NCBI GenBank assembly: GCA_013407085.1
Contig: JACCGJ010018495.1
Span: 1 to 64,000, forward strand
DNA from: Atriophallophorus winterbourni
Lineage: Eukaryota; Platyhelminthes; Trematoda; Plagiorchiida; Microphallidae
Direction: 5' to 3'
DNA length: 64,000 nt
Under the pieces are notes generated by a model. The model saw nothing but the letters and a program-made list of their open reading frames with translations, was not told the origin of the DNA and did no database searches. Positions 21,852-34,518 of the stretch are shown piece after piece. The position numbers were made by a program, and so were the translations under genes. Position 1 is the first letter of the stretch, and every line of letters begins with the position of its first letter.

Positions 21852-22099
21852 TGTTGGTGACCGTTAGCCCTCCTGCTTCGCACAAGGCATGAGAACGCCA
21901 ATTGGTTCACCGTTTATTGCGACAAAGAATCACACAAAAATAGCTTACCTATATAGAGAGAACAACTAATCACAACTGACGTCCCGAAAGTGTCTGCCCT
22001 GGTTATCAGTTTCATTTGATTTTTTTGAGCGATTTCGTGCCAGCTGGTTCCATTTGAGCTGCATACAAATCAAAACTGTTGACGTTTTCTATCCGATCC

Positions 22100-23030
22100 A
22101 GTGCACAGACTGGTTGGTAATTGAAAATGACGCATGCAATTTTCTGAAGCCAGGATTCTTATGGGTATACTGTGGTATTCATCTGACATTTCGGCGCTAC
22201 ATGCATCTCATCTAGCCAATTTGGAAGTGTTAAAACGCCGTATTAAACTGTATGGCAACGCCTACATGCGAAGGCAGTCGAAATAGCTAAGGCTTGTCCA
22301 CTGCCAGACAATAAAATGGATGGGCAGAAATCTCCGCAATGTGGCGCTCATCAATGATGTGCCAGTATTATTAGGAGTATTATTCGTTTTACTCGACACT
22401 CAATAGGAAAATGGTTGCCACTCCAACGGACACACCAATTGCATCAGCTGGCAAAGAAATTCCGCACTACACCTACTCCATACAGTATAAGCAGTTGAAA
22501 AGACTTATACCATGAATAGCAAGCTGTCATCGATCCTACGCTAGGCTGTCAACTCTGAATGCGCGGCGACTCTTTCAAGCTAGAGCAAGCATCGGTGCGC
22601 AACAGGTAGCAGCACGCAGAATTCTAGGAGGATGTCCGTGTGGCTTAGGAACAAGAATTGATAAATCAGTGGATGGTTCTCTGCTCAGATCTCTGAAGCA
22701 ATGTCCACAGTCGAACTACTGGATCCACAACAATCAACGTGTAATCCATCGCATTATCCTAAGGGTGTTACACATACGATGTGAAAAGGGGACAGTTACC
22801 AGAGTTGCCACAGTTTCCCACGATGTAAGATGCTGGCGACACAACGAAGATTCAAAACTTGTCAACAAACTTCTTATTCGTCACAGAGTGGAAGCTTTAT
22901 ACCAGGCGCATGTACCGCTCCAATCCAGCTACCGAAAACCTGACTTGATTGCTGTGTACATTTGCAATGGACGTGCAACTTTGCGATCCAAATCTGGCTC
23001 AGTCCACTTGTGAACGAGAGTAGAGCAAGT
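22100..23030 (+). pseudogene. R2-like non-LTR retrotransposon 3' fragment
   Basis: The plus strand reads a decayed C-terminus of an R2/NeSL-type ORF. RRLFQARASIGAQQVAARRI (22570-22630) leads to a CPCG..., LKQCP arrangement like the family's CCHC finger, with Arg where His is expected. The 22669-23013 frame then ends in YRKPDLIAVY..NGRA, the RKPDL box of the restriction-like endonuclease. The downstream catalytic Asp is lost to a frameshift. This kind of enzyme nicks a specific genomic target; no target site is visible here. Confidence 0.55.
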
Positions 23031-23519
23031 ACAACACGCGCGATATCAACATGTCTATCGCTGACATGTTAAAAATGATGGGTTATAATGTGGATGGGAT
23101 TGAACAACATCCGAGTTTGCTAACGTTTAATGGATTGCTTTAATAAAGGTCAAAATTTCTGTAGTATTGAGGTTTTACTAGATGGGACATTAAGGATGTT
23201 TGTGTGAGTAGACTATCTTGCTCAATGAAAATTTATGTTTGCTATGGGAAAGGGATTTATACATTCTGAATTGATTGATTTTGCTGTTCTTAACACCGGG
23301 CGTTGTTCTTCCACGGCGTGGGTTGTGTACGCTAATCTTCTGAGTGACCGATTTCATGAAATAGATAGTATAGATATTTATCTATACCAAACAGTTAATT
23401 TCTTTCTCTTTTACGATTATTTATTTTAATCCCTAATAACATTTTCACGATGAATCATATGAACCACTTTGGCAAATGAACTTGATCGTGTTCATTTGAA
23501 TTATATTGATGTGCGTACA

Positions 23520-23740
23520 AACCGTACAAATCGGCTACTGATCTTGGTCATGCCTACTTGACAAGATACTCCTTAGGGTTAATATAGGCTGATTTATGGC
23601 GAATCAGATACAGATGTGGTGGATTGACTGCTACTTAATCTTGTTCCCTGTCTTGACTATCACCCTTGCTCTGACGAAGCTTCCGTGTCAGAAGTGAAAC
23701 GTTGGTCAAAACCTGCTCCAACCTTTGCACTCTAATTTAT
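23520..23740 (+). repeat. Dispersed repeat with Penelope-like hammerhead motif, copy 1
   Basis: Shares GCTACTTAAT..TTCCCTGTC and the downstream GTGAAACGTT block with 51760-51975. In many animals, CTGACGAAG...GAAACGTTGGTC blocks come from Penelope-like elements. No GIY-YIG or RT coding for such an element is seen nearby. Confidence 0.45.
23671..23707 (+). ncRNA. Hammerhead-like motif (Penelope type, weak)
   Basis: CTGACGA, a bulged stem II (A[G]CTTC with GAAGT), GAAA, a 2-bp stem III (AC/GT) around loop GTTG, then GTC. The core order is right, but I find no good stem I between the sequence before CTGACGA and that after GTC. Probably a relic. Confidence 0.35.
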
Positions 23741-23749
23741 TTGGATTTA

Positions 23750-26700
23750 TTTTTTAAATTATAAACTTACATCTCGAATGAGCATTTAGTTCGGAAACTA
23801 TCTAAAGAAAACGATGTCTCTGTATTTGACGTTGAAGCAGCGAAACATAGCAGAATGCAATTTAAAGTAATCCTTACTCATATTCTAATAAAAATGTATG
23901 ATCCAAGTCTGCTTTGTTAGCGTTTCATATATTAACGCTACTTTTATGCACATTCTCATTGACTACCCAGAAACGTCAACCTGGTCAAATAGTGACGATA
24001 ATTTGTGTTCACTATATTCCAGAGAATTATTCAATTTGTTCTGATCCGCATTTCCGAGACCGTAAGTCTGATAAACCAGTAGTAGCCGAGTAAACTCAAA
24101 ACAAATTGAAAATCTCATCAACCGCAAATGTCAAGTTTACCTGTAATCGCAATCGATTTATTGCGTGTGCTTTGATGGAAATGCTTGCAAGTGATCCAAT
24201 TATTTCTCCACATCAGCTGTTTGACCTCTACACTTTGTTTATCTCTGATATCCATGACACGCAATAAATTAAAATCGAATCAGAGCAAGATCATCAGTGC
24301 AACAGCATATGTTGTGCAACTTTATTATCACTGTTAGCAAGCAGATCAATAATGAGTTAGCTAATTATGACTGGTAGTAAACTAACTGTCAGATAAATTT
24401 CGTTAAACGATCCTCGTTGTTCAACTATTGAAACGTAAAATGACCAACATGAAAAATCTTTCTTGTTTACTGGACAATGTGTGAGAGCATTTTCAACAGT
24501 TACTGGTACGATTATCATAACGAACTTGCAAAATATACTCAGAGCTAAAGGTTTACGATGAATCAGAAGAAATAGATTTCGATAAAGAAAACAAAAATAC
24601 AGCGCAAAACATGCCTTACTTTTCATGCACTTCCATCACACACCCCTCGACCGGTTTCGCACAGTTCGCACTCATGGACAGTGATTTTCCAACGTATTAC
24701 TAACAATGGGTTATAATATGTACATGATCAATTGGTTATCTGAACGTACAGCATAGCTTAATGTTATTCGCCCTGTTGTCGAACCGCATTAATTTCTTTT
24801 GATAATCACTGTCAGAAAATTATCGACCCTATGCCAATCTCAATAATTTTAATTAAAATATCTAATATCGATTAGTACTGCTCCCTGCTTGAAACAAACA
24901 GAGCTTGCTAATAGTCTACCTTATCACTTCATGTACCGTCTGACAGAAATATTATCACGAGCTACACAAGCTCGGTACATATATAACTCAAAGTTGCTCA
25001 GTGAGCAACTATGGTATGGTTGATTGCGGACGTTTCGTCTCCAAATAAGATTATATCATCAGCGAAAGTGGATACACGACCACATGATCACATGGACCAA
25101 AAGAACACAAATTCAATTATGATGGAACTGAAATCACTTTTAAAGGCAGAAATCGTCACATTCCCTAGTTTCTCGATGCGTAGTATTCAACGCCACAGTC
25201 ATGAATGAGCATGTTTAAACGAACGGGATCTACAGAAAAATAAGAAGACAGCAACAATATGGATTTGCATGAATTCCAGTCAGTCACAGTGGATAAGGTT
25301 GCACGCAGCAGAAAATTTCGAACAATGCTTGTCGCGAATTTGCATTTAAAAGAAATCATCAATTTTGGTTCCAAATCGTACCAATTAACCATACCAGATC
25401 GGAGAACAATCATAAACTACATTTTGCAAACTATACAAAAAATTAGCCGAAAATACTTGGTTATGTTCCTTCAATTTGGATCACCGAAACTAGCATCTCA
25501 TATGACGGCGAAATCTTTATAAACATGTTGATTGTTTCTGACACTTCTCGAATTGATCATGTTGGATAATCATCCTAAATTTAGTGATGCTATCTTGCGG
25601 GCCAATTTTTGAAATTCCAGCTGTGTGCGTATTCGGGTTTTACGCCAACCTGATGAGAACCAACATACCAATGCTAATCTCTAGTTATTAGGATATGATT
25701 AACTTAGAGGTTAGTTTTGTAATATTTTGCTTCAGAGTTCCAACTGGCGCCGGTTGGCCATTTTACACAGTTATTTTTAAAAGTTTATGTTCAACTGTAA
25801 AACCACATTTAAGTGAGAATGAGTCATTAACAAATGAATCACAAATTTTCCATTGTACATTTAAACACACAATACATAAACCAGGCAAATAAACTGGTCG
25901 ATTGAGAAAAATCCTTTATGAAACTTTTGATTTTAAATTTGAGATTAGTAAATAGACTTACAAATATTTCATGAAAATTCCAAGATTTTTCCATATAATC
26001 TTCAGTAATTCATCAATATTCAAACTTAGAAAATGGTTTTCGTTTTTTATGCACGTCTATCATTTTCAAAGCATAACCAGACATTTTCTTTATTTAAGTC
26101 CATTTAATCTTAGGTATGGATTATTATAACTCCGAAATAAGTCTGATCAAAGTCTACATTTTGTGGCACGTTCACGAAATAGATGTTGTTATCATACACA
26201 TCCAAACTTATAAAAGAACAGATTTGTCTTCAACTATGTGGTATATTTTTGGCGAAAATTTTGTAGCTGGAGAATGTCGACAAAAATGTTAATAGTTTAT
26301 CATCGCACTACTAGGAATAAATTTTTGTTTGCTTATTGTATAAAGTTGAATCAAAACATATTCGAGACTTATTGTCAAATGTTGACTCCAAAATAATATG
26401 AAATTTACACGTAAAATTTGAAAAAAAATATTATTTTCTTCTTGTTCATGCAATATTTTACTAGTTATCAAATTATGCATACGCAGTTTCGAAAACATTT
26501 ATTTGTAGAAACGTGTGTATATTCAAAATGTGATCTGAGCTTGTTCGATACTTTGAATAGCTATGTGATATATAAGTAAATATTTACCAACACTGGACTA
26601 CGCATAATGAGGATTTTAAAATTTGGTTGAAAACTATTCACATGTCGCAGCCACCATTTCTGATGGCACAGATTTTCAGAATAACAAGACCAATACTGAG

Positions 26701-29700
26701 AACGGTTTGAAAACAATTGGGGCAAAATGGATGAATTCGATTGTGACTGAAATTTGGGTACCTCCAGCTAAAATAGAGTTGGTACGTATGTGATTAAATA
26801 ACTGTATTTTTCGTTGTAATGAAAATACGGTTAGTTATAATTCGCGTATAAACTCACAGACTAAGACATTCAGCTTACTTTGCAAATGATATGCGCTCAG
26901 CTGTTATGTTTCGTGAAAATGTATGCTCTAATATGAAACATTAGTCGAAGTCACTTTAAAATGGACAATTGTGGTAGACAATCAAAGGATATACCTATCA
27001 TTATTTTGCAAGCAAAGTTAATTTCTTTAGAGAGATTAAAAAAATGGAAAATCAAGGTGCATTCACCACTAAAACTTGACCGCTATTAGGGTGACCAAAA
27101 CTTTCACTAATTCGAGTCTGAAGTTGTCATTCACCTTTTGAATTCCACCATAAACAACTTTCAATAATAATGAATAAGCAACGTTCTAAACTACTCTTGT
27201 TTAGTTAAATTAAATTTGTGAGCATAACATTCATTCACAATTGTAGTTATTATTGATTTTCTTTTACTTTTTTAATCCAAAATCAATATTACTTAATAGA
27301 ATCTTGCCATAATAATATTTGTAGTAAAAAGAATGATATCACTTTCAGTGTTCCTTTTAATTATCTTTTCAAAGATCGGTCCCTATTAGAAAGTTGGCGC
27401 TTAAACTTTCGCATGCTTCGTTTTGTATCATTTTGTTGAATGCAATGTCCATTCCAAACTGCTTTTTATTTTTCGGGTGAATGTATGTGAATATGTTTAA
27501 TAAATTGCTCGGAATGAGATACAAAATGGAACCGAAAAATTGGTCGAAGAAAAATTGGCAACATAAAGGCACGATTTGAAAATTCTCGCATAAAAGAACA
27601 CTTTCAATATACATGTTTTTCAGCTAATAGAACAGAATTATGGCAATTTAAATTGAAAATCAGAATTAAATAAATAAATAAATAAATTTCTAAAGGTTTT
27701 ACTTACCAACATAGTGCTATAATATACTATTTACGCCCCTAGAAACATATTTGTGGCTTATGCGAACAGCGCGAAGATTAGTAGTTTTCTATGAACTTCA
27801 GTTGATGCATTAATATATCCACATACAAAACTGTTCAGTTCTATCTTAGAGACAGACAATCGCAATCATACTCGGGTATGTGTTTCATCATAAGCCTCGC
27901 TGAATGTGTAAATAAAACGTTTTGCATTATGGACGATTGGATAAGCCTTGTCAATATCGTAGTGAGAATGTTTGCGATGTCATTGCTAAATAGATTTTTT
28001 GCGGAACTAAAGCTGTGCACTAGAATGAATTAGGATGTTATTTGCCGCAGGTAAAGCTGCGCAGACCGAATATTCAGATTGCGCGAGATTTCGGAGCACC
28101 GTGCACGGTATTTACAGCAAACAAGAGCTTGCTTATCGATTTTTGACCTGCCTTGGACTCCTTAGACCTTGGATGTTTACGGAAAATCATGCTATCTTAC
28201 GGTGTACTCTTGAAACTACTAAGTCTAATTTGAGCCTATTGCAAATACCAGGTCTCGTATACGCGTATATAATGCAGAATATTTCTATTAAATGTAAGAT
28301 ACAATAGTCTTTGAAGACTGAAGTTTTATCAGCTGAAAATTGAACAAAGCTTTAGCGGACAACCAAAAGGATCACGTTTCAATGGGTATCTGGATCTCGG
28401 AACTACAAATGTTGATTTAAATTTAATGTGGAGATGCTGCAAATGCATTCAGATTGCATTGATATACACGCAACAAATCCAGCTTCTAGATAAAGGCAGT
28501 TAAATCAAAGCATTTTATTTACCGTTACACCAGGCGCCTAAATAATTAAACGTCTATGGCTCTTCAATCGAATATTTTTAGGTTTTCTATTACCTCGGTT
28601 CAGTACGTTAACCATTTGTTGCATTAAAGCTTAACTAAATTCTAGTTTTGATTGTTCGTGTAATGGAAGTTCGCAGCTTAAATTTATCTCTGAAGGCAAG
28701 AATTGGTCGGCATCGGAACTAAAATACAATTTTTCTAAGCAATTTTACACCATGTGTTTGCTTGCGTGATTCGAGACATCAATGGAGCCAGCTAATCCAA
28801 CCATGTAACCTGCCGCACGAAGAAAAATAAACGTATATCAAACGTCCCATTGAGAAGAAAATCATTTACACAGCTTCTACACATGTAAGTTTTAGTCGGT
28901 TAGTCTGTATCAATTTATGGTAGCCATGATATTTTTAACGCACGAAAGTAATATCTCTTCTTGCCCAGATCAAAAAAGCGTTTTACTCTAAGCCTTATTT
29001 AATTATAGTCAGGATCATGTTTTCTCAAATCATAGGATCAATGGAAAAACATGCATATAGGTTCTCCACGTGAGACCTGTCCTGCAAAAAAACATTTAAT
29101 AAAACCCGTTCATCTGAATGGCGATTATGCCGTATATACAGAAGAAAAAATTAAGAAGGTCGATTGGTTGATTTTAAAATTTTAGAGTATCGTTTTTTGA
29201 ATACAAACGTTTGCCATCAAAAATGAAACACACATATATATAGACGTCACTTTTTTATAAATTTATTATGCTCTATTGACCAGCTTCATATAGCAGCTCT
29301 ACGTTTGCTACTCTGGTTAACCACGATACGTTTGATGTGAAAGGAATACTCTATAAACAGAATGTAACACGATTGCGTTAGTGCCTTACGCTGATCTACC
29401 ACCATCAACCACCAAGCAGTGGAGCGCTTAGAAGCACATAAAGTATACTATTATTTTTATTTACATTTCAATATTACAGTATTCGTTTTGTCATCATTTT
29501 CATTTGGAAAAGATGAAAAAAATTACATTCAAACTGCTGTGACATGAATATGCTCGAAACTAAAGTTGCTGACGTATAAAAGAAAATTTTTAGACAGTAA
29601 TATCTAGAAAGAACCACACAGTATATTCTTCTTTTGCTTCCCAATCCCTGAGAAGGCCAACATGATTTATACAACATGGTTGGTTTGGGTATATCACAAC

Positions 29701-30410
29701 GTGATAACCATTTCAACATAATTTTTAGAGAGTGTATTCTCTTCTCAAAAAAGTTATGCCCGTGCAAACACTACGATAATTTAAAACGTGGCAAAAGAAA
29801 AAATGATAAATTGATTTCCAGTGAAACATACCATGATTTGGGAGTTAAAATGCTAACGCAATCTATATATATATTGCATAAGAAAATTTTCAAGTACAAT
29901 ACTCACTTTCTGGTGCACTCTTTTTATGTTCCATACTGCTTAGTTATTTTCTTAATGAATTTCGTGATTGAATTAAAATAACGCAACCTTGAATTTATTG
30001 TATAGGATGAAAGTAGCCGATTAAAAGCAATGATAATATAAAGAAACGAAGTGAGTATAGATATTCTTGTAAATATTGATGACAAGAAATCTAATTTAAT
30101 TATCAATATGCTGGAAATTGAATGCACACCGCATAACTCTGACATTTGATGCTTGTATGTCCTCACAATGTTACGCGTATGATGTAACTGAATAAGCAAG
30201 AAAGATCATGCACTTACGCCTGGATTATGCGTACTAGGCAACAAGCCAATTCTTATTATTCGTGTTAGAAAGCACAATAACGAAGGTTACATCATCATTA
30301 GATACAGAAATAAGAATAATCTTTGTGAATTTTCCCGAAGTTGTTCAAAAAGCCTATATTAATAATTTTGTAATTATTCAGCCATTAGTATTGTAATTAA
30401 TATATCTGAG
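23750..30410. other. 6.6 kb of AT-rich DNA with no recognised feature
   Basis: No transposon protein or repeat shared with the rest of the window was found. The longest open frames (29676-29981, 101 codons; 28035-28307, 90 codons; 29474-29767, 97 codons) show no known motif, and some overlap each other on opposite strands, as chance frames do. It could be intronic or intergenic DNA. Confidence 0.5.
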
Positions 30411-30414
30411 AAGT

Positions 30415-30680
30415 TGTAGCGGTTGATCCAACGGAGATTTCACCACTAACAAAGTACGTCTCTGGTTATTGAACGCAATAAACCGGAACACAGTTCGCAA
30501 CGAATAACAGCATACAAATCCCAGGCAGTCACACGCGATATACTTGACCCAAAGCAGAACACGAGCGCGGCATGAATCGTATATTCAAATTGTGTACATA
30601 TTTTCATGTATCATTAAAACAAACAATAATGAAATATGCAGGGTTATTGTAATAAAATATACAATAATGAAAACACCATA
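30415..30680 (-). repeat. 3' LTR of the gypsy element
   Basis: 266 bp, identical to 34537-34802 except for two substitutions (near 30555 and 30669). In element orientation it starts TATGGTG and ends CTACA. Confidence 0.92.
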
Positions 30681-30700
30681 ATACTCCCTCCCTAGAGCGT
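30681..30700 (-). other. Polypurine tract of the gypsy element
   Basis: On the minus strand AGGGAGGGAGTAT abuts the 3' LTR, the expected plus-strand primer. Confidence 0.8.
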
Positions 30701-30735
30701 TAGAAGAGAGTGAAACGTTCGAAACAAAAATAAAG

Positions 30736-30960
30736 TTAATCAGCGTAGTCCGCAAGGTTTGCAGGCCACCTGACTCTCCGGCCTGATCGAGTTTTGGGAA
30801 TCGGAGAGGGTGAGTCAGATGATGGAAGAGAGAGTTTACATGGTTGGGTTGATTGGGTCGACTGAGAAGTGGGTGGGGTTGAAGGGAAAAGGTCAACATC
30901 CGGGGTACCACTTGGGGTGTGAACGTCTGGAGGCGGTGTTGTCGTTGTAGACTGGTTCAA
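30736..30960 (-). pseudogene. Pol C-terminal tail
   Basis: A Pro/Ser/Thr-rich segment ending TRSGRRVRWPANLADYAD, the usual last residues of fluke gypsy pol. It is in a different frame from the integrase piece at 31630-31025, so a frameshift falls in between (about 30960-31000). Confidence 0.75.
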
Positions 30961-31024
30961 TAAAAGCTGCTTTCAATCGATCAATTGCAACAGTATCTCG
31001 AGAACCATTTCGTTCGATGACAAA

Positions 31025-31630
31025 TTATTTGTCACAGCGGCTAACGACTTTGAAGGGACCGGTGTAAGGGGCTTGCAGTGGTTTGCGCGTATGATCAGTT
31101 CGAACAAAAACAAAAGAGCATGAATGCAAATCACTTGGTACGTAAACGTTACGGGTGTATGGGCGAGTGGGGGTGGCACGTAATCGACGCATGAATGAGC
31201 GTAAGCGATTGACATAGTGAGGAATAGTAATGTCAGCTGCAACGTCAGGGGATGCGATCAATTCACCTGGGAGACGGAGTGGTGTGCCGTAAACTAACTC
31301 TGCTGCAGAACATCCGAGATCTTCTTTGACGGTAGCACGTATACCAAGAAAGATCACTGGCAGGTTCTCTGCCCAGTTTTCAGTATTACCATGTGACATC
31401 AATGCTGCTTTCAGCTGTCGATGGAACCGTTCAACAAGTCCGTTCGCGCAAGTTAAAATGTGGATGAAACCATTAGAGATAGCCAGAGGACCGACAATGT
31501 CGAGATGAACGTGCTGAAAACGTTGGCTTGGTGGAGGAAAAGATCCTGGAGCGTTGAACTTTACTGCGTTGGCACTGGAGACAGGCTTTTGTCCAATTTT
31601 GAATATCCGCATGCATGCTCGGCCAAACAA
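31025..31630 (-). pseudogene. Integrase fragment with a deleted core
   Basis: 201 codons. HLDIVGPL carries the first catalytic Asp. After GFIHILT the sequence jumps to CANGLVERFHRQLKAAL, which holds the catalytic Glu, so roughly 80 residues including the second Asp are missing. The later part (ELVYGTPLRLPGE, PYTGPFKVVSR) is the C-terminal domain. The frame ends at TAA inside a conserved phrase (SRCDK then FVIERNG continues in frame). Integration by this copy is impossible. Confidence 0.85.
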
Positions 31631-32795
31631 ATCGATCAGTGATCAACTTACGAGTAGCACGAATGCCGGGATGGGAAAGGGAATGAAAATGTTCAAAAAT
31701 GGATTTCCTAAGTAATTTCGGTACTAAAGGACGGGGATGTTCGTTGGAAAAATCACACAAAACAGTCAAACTGGAGTTGGGAATGGGAATACGTTGGACT
31801 CGGAGGGATGACGAAGATTGGTAGTGCTGCATGTCACTGTCATGTTGCTGAGCCTCTGCTAGCTGCGTGAGATCGAAGTTCGATCGACTGAGTGCTGTGA
31901 GTTGCATGCGAGAAAATGCATCGGCAGCTGTGTTCGACGAAGCAGTTAGATAGCGAATGTCACTGGTAAATTGAGAAATATAGTCAAGGTGACGTATCTC
32001 ACGTGGTGAATATCTATCAGCTGTGCCGGACAACGCAAAAGTGAGAGGTTTGTGGTCGGTCCAAACAATGAAATCGCGACCTTCAAGCAAATGTCTAAAA
32101 TGACGAACAGCATAATATATCGCTAACAATTCGCAGCCAAATGTACTATAGCGTGTTTGGGCGGGTTGTAGACGACGAGAAAAGAATGCAAGCGGTTTAG
32201 TAACACCGTCAATACTTTGCTGCAGGAGAGCGCCGACTGCTGCTTGTGATGCATCGGTGGCAAGTGAAAGCGAAGCGTTGGGATTCCTGGACATGTAGGA
32301 TAACGTAGATGCTTCTTTCAGTGCAGATTTCAATCTCTGAAACGATTCAGCAGCATCTGCAGTCATTTTAAATTGTCGTTTCGTTCCGTGTAACAAATCA
32401 GTCATAGGTTGAGCGATGTTAGCACAGTTTTGAATAAATCTTCTGTAATAATTAACTAACCCGAGGAATCGACGTAACTGTCGAAGCGAGGTGGGACATG
32501 GATAATCATTGATGGACGAAATTTTATCAAGCACAGGGCGAATTCCGTTTTGATCGACATGATGTCCTAAGATTTCGAGGGAAGCGACAGCAAAAAGGCA
32601 TTTATCTGGGTTAACCACAACGCCGAATTGTGAAAGTCGCTGAAAAACAGCATGCAGATGTTCTGCATGTTCCTGTTGAGAAGAACTGGCGATCAGGACG
32701 TCATCAATGTAGACATGCACAAAAGATAATCCCTGGAAAACTTGGTCCATAAATCTCTGGAAGGTTTGAGCAGCATTGCGTAAACCGAAGGGCAT
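31473..32795 (-). pseudogene. RT (second half), RNase H and integrase zinc finger
   Basis: 440 codons. MPFGLRNAAQTFQRFMD and YIDDVLIAS complete the RT active site. RNase H follows with LATDASQAAVGALL, CELLAIYYAVRHF, TDHKPLTFAL and AADAFSRM. The integrase zinc finger HSLSHPG...C..CQRSK is intact. Its start is at a frame break: one T is missing in the run before GGTCTTTTCG near 32818, so this piece is not joined to the upstream RT half. The frame runs out near 31473 in the integrase. Confidence 0.85.
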
Positions 32796-32797
32796 TT

Positions 32798-33622
32798 TTA
32801 AAAATTCGAAAAGACCAAAGGTGTGGTAATAGCTGTTTTAGGGATATCTTCGTCGGCGACAGGTATCTGGTGATAAGCACGCACCAAATCTAGTTTAGAA
32901 AACACTGTCTTTCCGTGTAATGAAAGTGCAAAGTCATGAATATGGGGAATGGGGTAACGATCGGGAACAGTAACTCTGTTAAGGGAACGGTAATCACCGC
33001 ATGGTCGCCAAGCATCAGATTTATTTTTCTCCACCATGTGAAGGGGGCTTGCCCAGGGCGATTTGGATGGCCGGATAATTCCCAGTTCGAGCATATGTTC
33101 AAACTCACGTTTCGCTACATCGAACTTGTTTGGAGCCAAACGACGGTGCTTGCTAAACACTGGAGGACCACGGGTCACAATGTGGTGTTTAATGTTATGT
33201 TTAACGATCGCAGCTTGTGTACAGGGTTTGAAAACTTCCGAAAATTCTTTCAGTAAGTCACTGAACGCAGATGGGATGTCAGGGGTGAGTACACGAATGG
33301 TTTGAATAGGGGAATCGCAGGAACTACCAAAGGAGTTAATCTTTGTCAAATTATCAATAAGCTTTCGTTTAGCTATATTGACTGAAAGATCAAAATGTGA
33401 GAGGAAATCTGCTCCCAGAATCGGTACTTTGACATCAGCCAGCGTGAAAATCCATCGAAAGTCGCGTCGTAGACCCAATTCGACAGAAAGTGATCTTTGA
33501 CCGAAAGTGGAAATTTTCGTGCCGTTTGCCGCCTGCAACGTCATTGACGAAGGGCTCTTGCGTTCCTTAGTGGATGGTGGGATAACGCTAATCTCAGCAC
33601 CAGTGTCGATGAGGAATCGCAT
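32798..33622 (-). pseudogene. Protease and RT (first half)
   Basis: 274 codons. [15 protein letters not shown] near the start is the aspartic protease site, ILGADFL its later conserved strand. The RT fingers ([37 protein letters not shown]) and the first palm Asp ([15 protein letters not shown]) follow. It is in the same frame as gag, with open codons from the gag TGA (33758) to the Met at 33622. The end VFSNF is out of frame. Confidence 0.85.
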
Positions 33623-33757
33623 TTTAGTGGCCCGGTCGTTAACGTAGAAAAGTCTGCTTTGAAGGGTGCCAGACAGAGCTGCCGCGTCTACTGTCTGGCT
33701 TAGCGGTTCGTTAGAACGACTAGTAGATCGTTTCTTGGGCTGATGAGGATGATGATT

Positions 33758-34435
33758 TCATGAGTTACTACAAGATTGTGCGATGTTCTGTAGTTGCAAT
33801 GACAAGGAATGGAACATCGATTTTAACTCATCAAAATCATTCTGGACAGGGATGCTTTTATGCGCGTCAGTGGTGTGTCTGACGTGAGACAAGGTAAAGC
33901 TGTGCGAGATATCGTGAACTTCGTCTGCAATGCGTGCCAAGTGCTGGAGACTGGTGTGCTTGTCCATAATGGCTAAGACTTTGCGGACGTCGTCTGTGAG
34001 ACTCTGCTTCCATAATTCACGAATGATCTTGTCATCAACAGACTTGTCTCCTGGTAATTGAAGCATGCGTCGCAGGTGTTGTGATGGAGTGTGATCACCC
34101 ATTTCTAAACCGGACAAAAGTTTCCGTAGGTTTTGCTCGTCAGTAGATGAAGTACGTGAGATAATAGCATGTTTAAGTGCATCGTGCGGATTATCAGCAG
34201 GGCGGTTGTAAATTAAATCAGCAACCTCCTTTGCGACTGACAATGGCAACATACAAACTACACGATTATACGGGGATCTTTGAGTTTTTACGTGGTAAGA
34301 CTCGAAAAGTGCTTCGATCTGTGCAAACCAGAGGCGAGGGTCGTTCATACCAAAAGAGGGAAGACTAAAGTGCGACATAGTGTCGGTAGAAATGTCCTCA
34401 GATGGGGTATTAGAAAATGCTGATTTAGAATCCAT
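33758..34435 (-). CDS. Gag of the gypsy element, no zinc knuckle
   Basis: 225 codons from ATG 34435 to a TGA. LPSFGMNDPRLWFAQIEALF, the CMLPLSVAKEVADLI segment and ELWKQSLTDDVRKVLAIMD are typical of CsRn1-type capsid. The nucleocapsid part where the family has a Cys/His knuckle is reduced to SCSNS before the stop. The frame continues open past the TGA into the protease. The stop could be a new mutation or, less likely, a readthrough stop. The start follows the primer site by about 90 bp. Confidence 0.85.
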   Translation of the reverse strand: MDSKSAFSNTPSEDISTDTMSHFSLPSFGMNDPRLWFAQIEALFESYHVKTQRSPYNRVVCMLPLSVAKEVADLIYNRPADNPHDALKHAIISRTSSTDEQNLRKLLSGLEMGDHTPSQHLRRMLQLPGDKSVDDKIIRELWKQSLTDDVRKVLAIMDKHTSLQHLARIADEVHDISHSFTLSHVRHTTDAHKSIPVQNDFDELKSMFHSLSLQLQNIAQSCSNS

Positions 34436-34518
34436 TTAGCAAATGAAAAATAGATATGACAGCAAAATCAAAATAACTGGGAGTATATGGTACGAACGAA
34501 AATTTCAAAAAGAAAAAT

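Noticed and set aside
25259..25522. Open frame of 87 codons as a gene
   Set aside because: No motif, no homologue I recognise, and it overlaps a minus-strand frame of similar length.
28035..28307. Open frame of 90 codons as a gene
   Set aside because: Length is within chance for this AT content and no family feature is seen.
29474..29981. Two overlapping frames of about 100 codons as genes
   Set aside because: They lie on opposite strands over the same DNA and neither shows a known motif.
33735..33760. CTGATGAGG in the gypsy gag-pol region as a hammerhead
   Set aside because: It is followed by coding sequence without GAAA, stem III or cleavage site.
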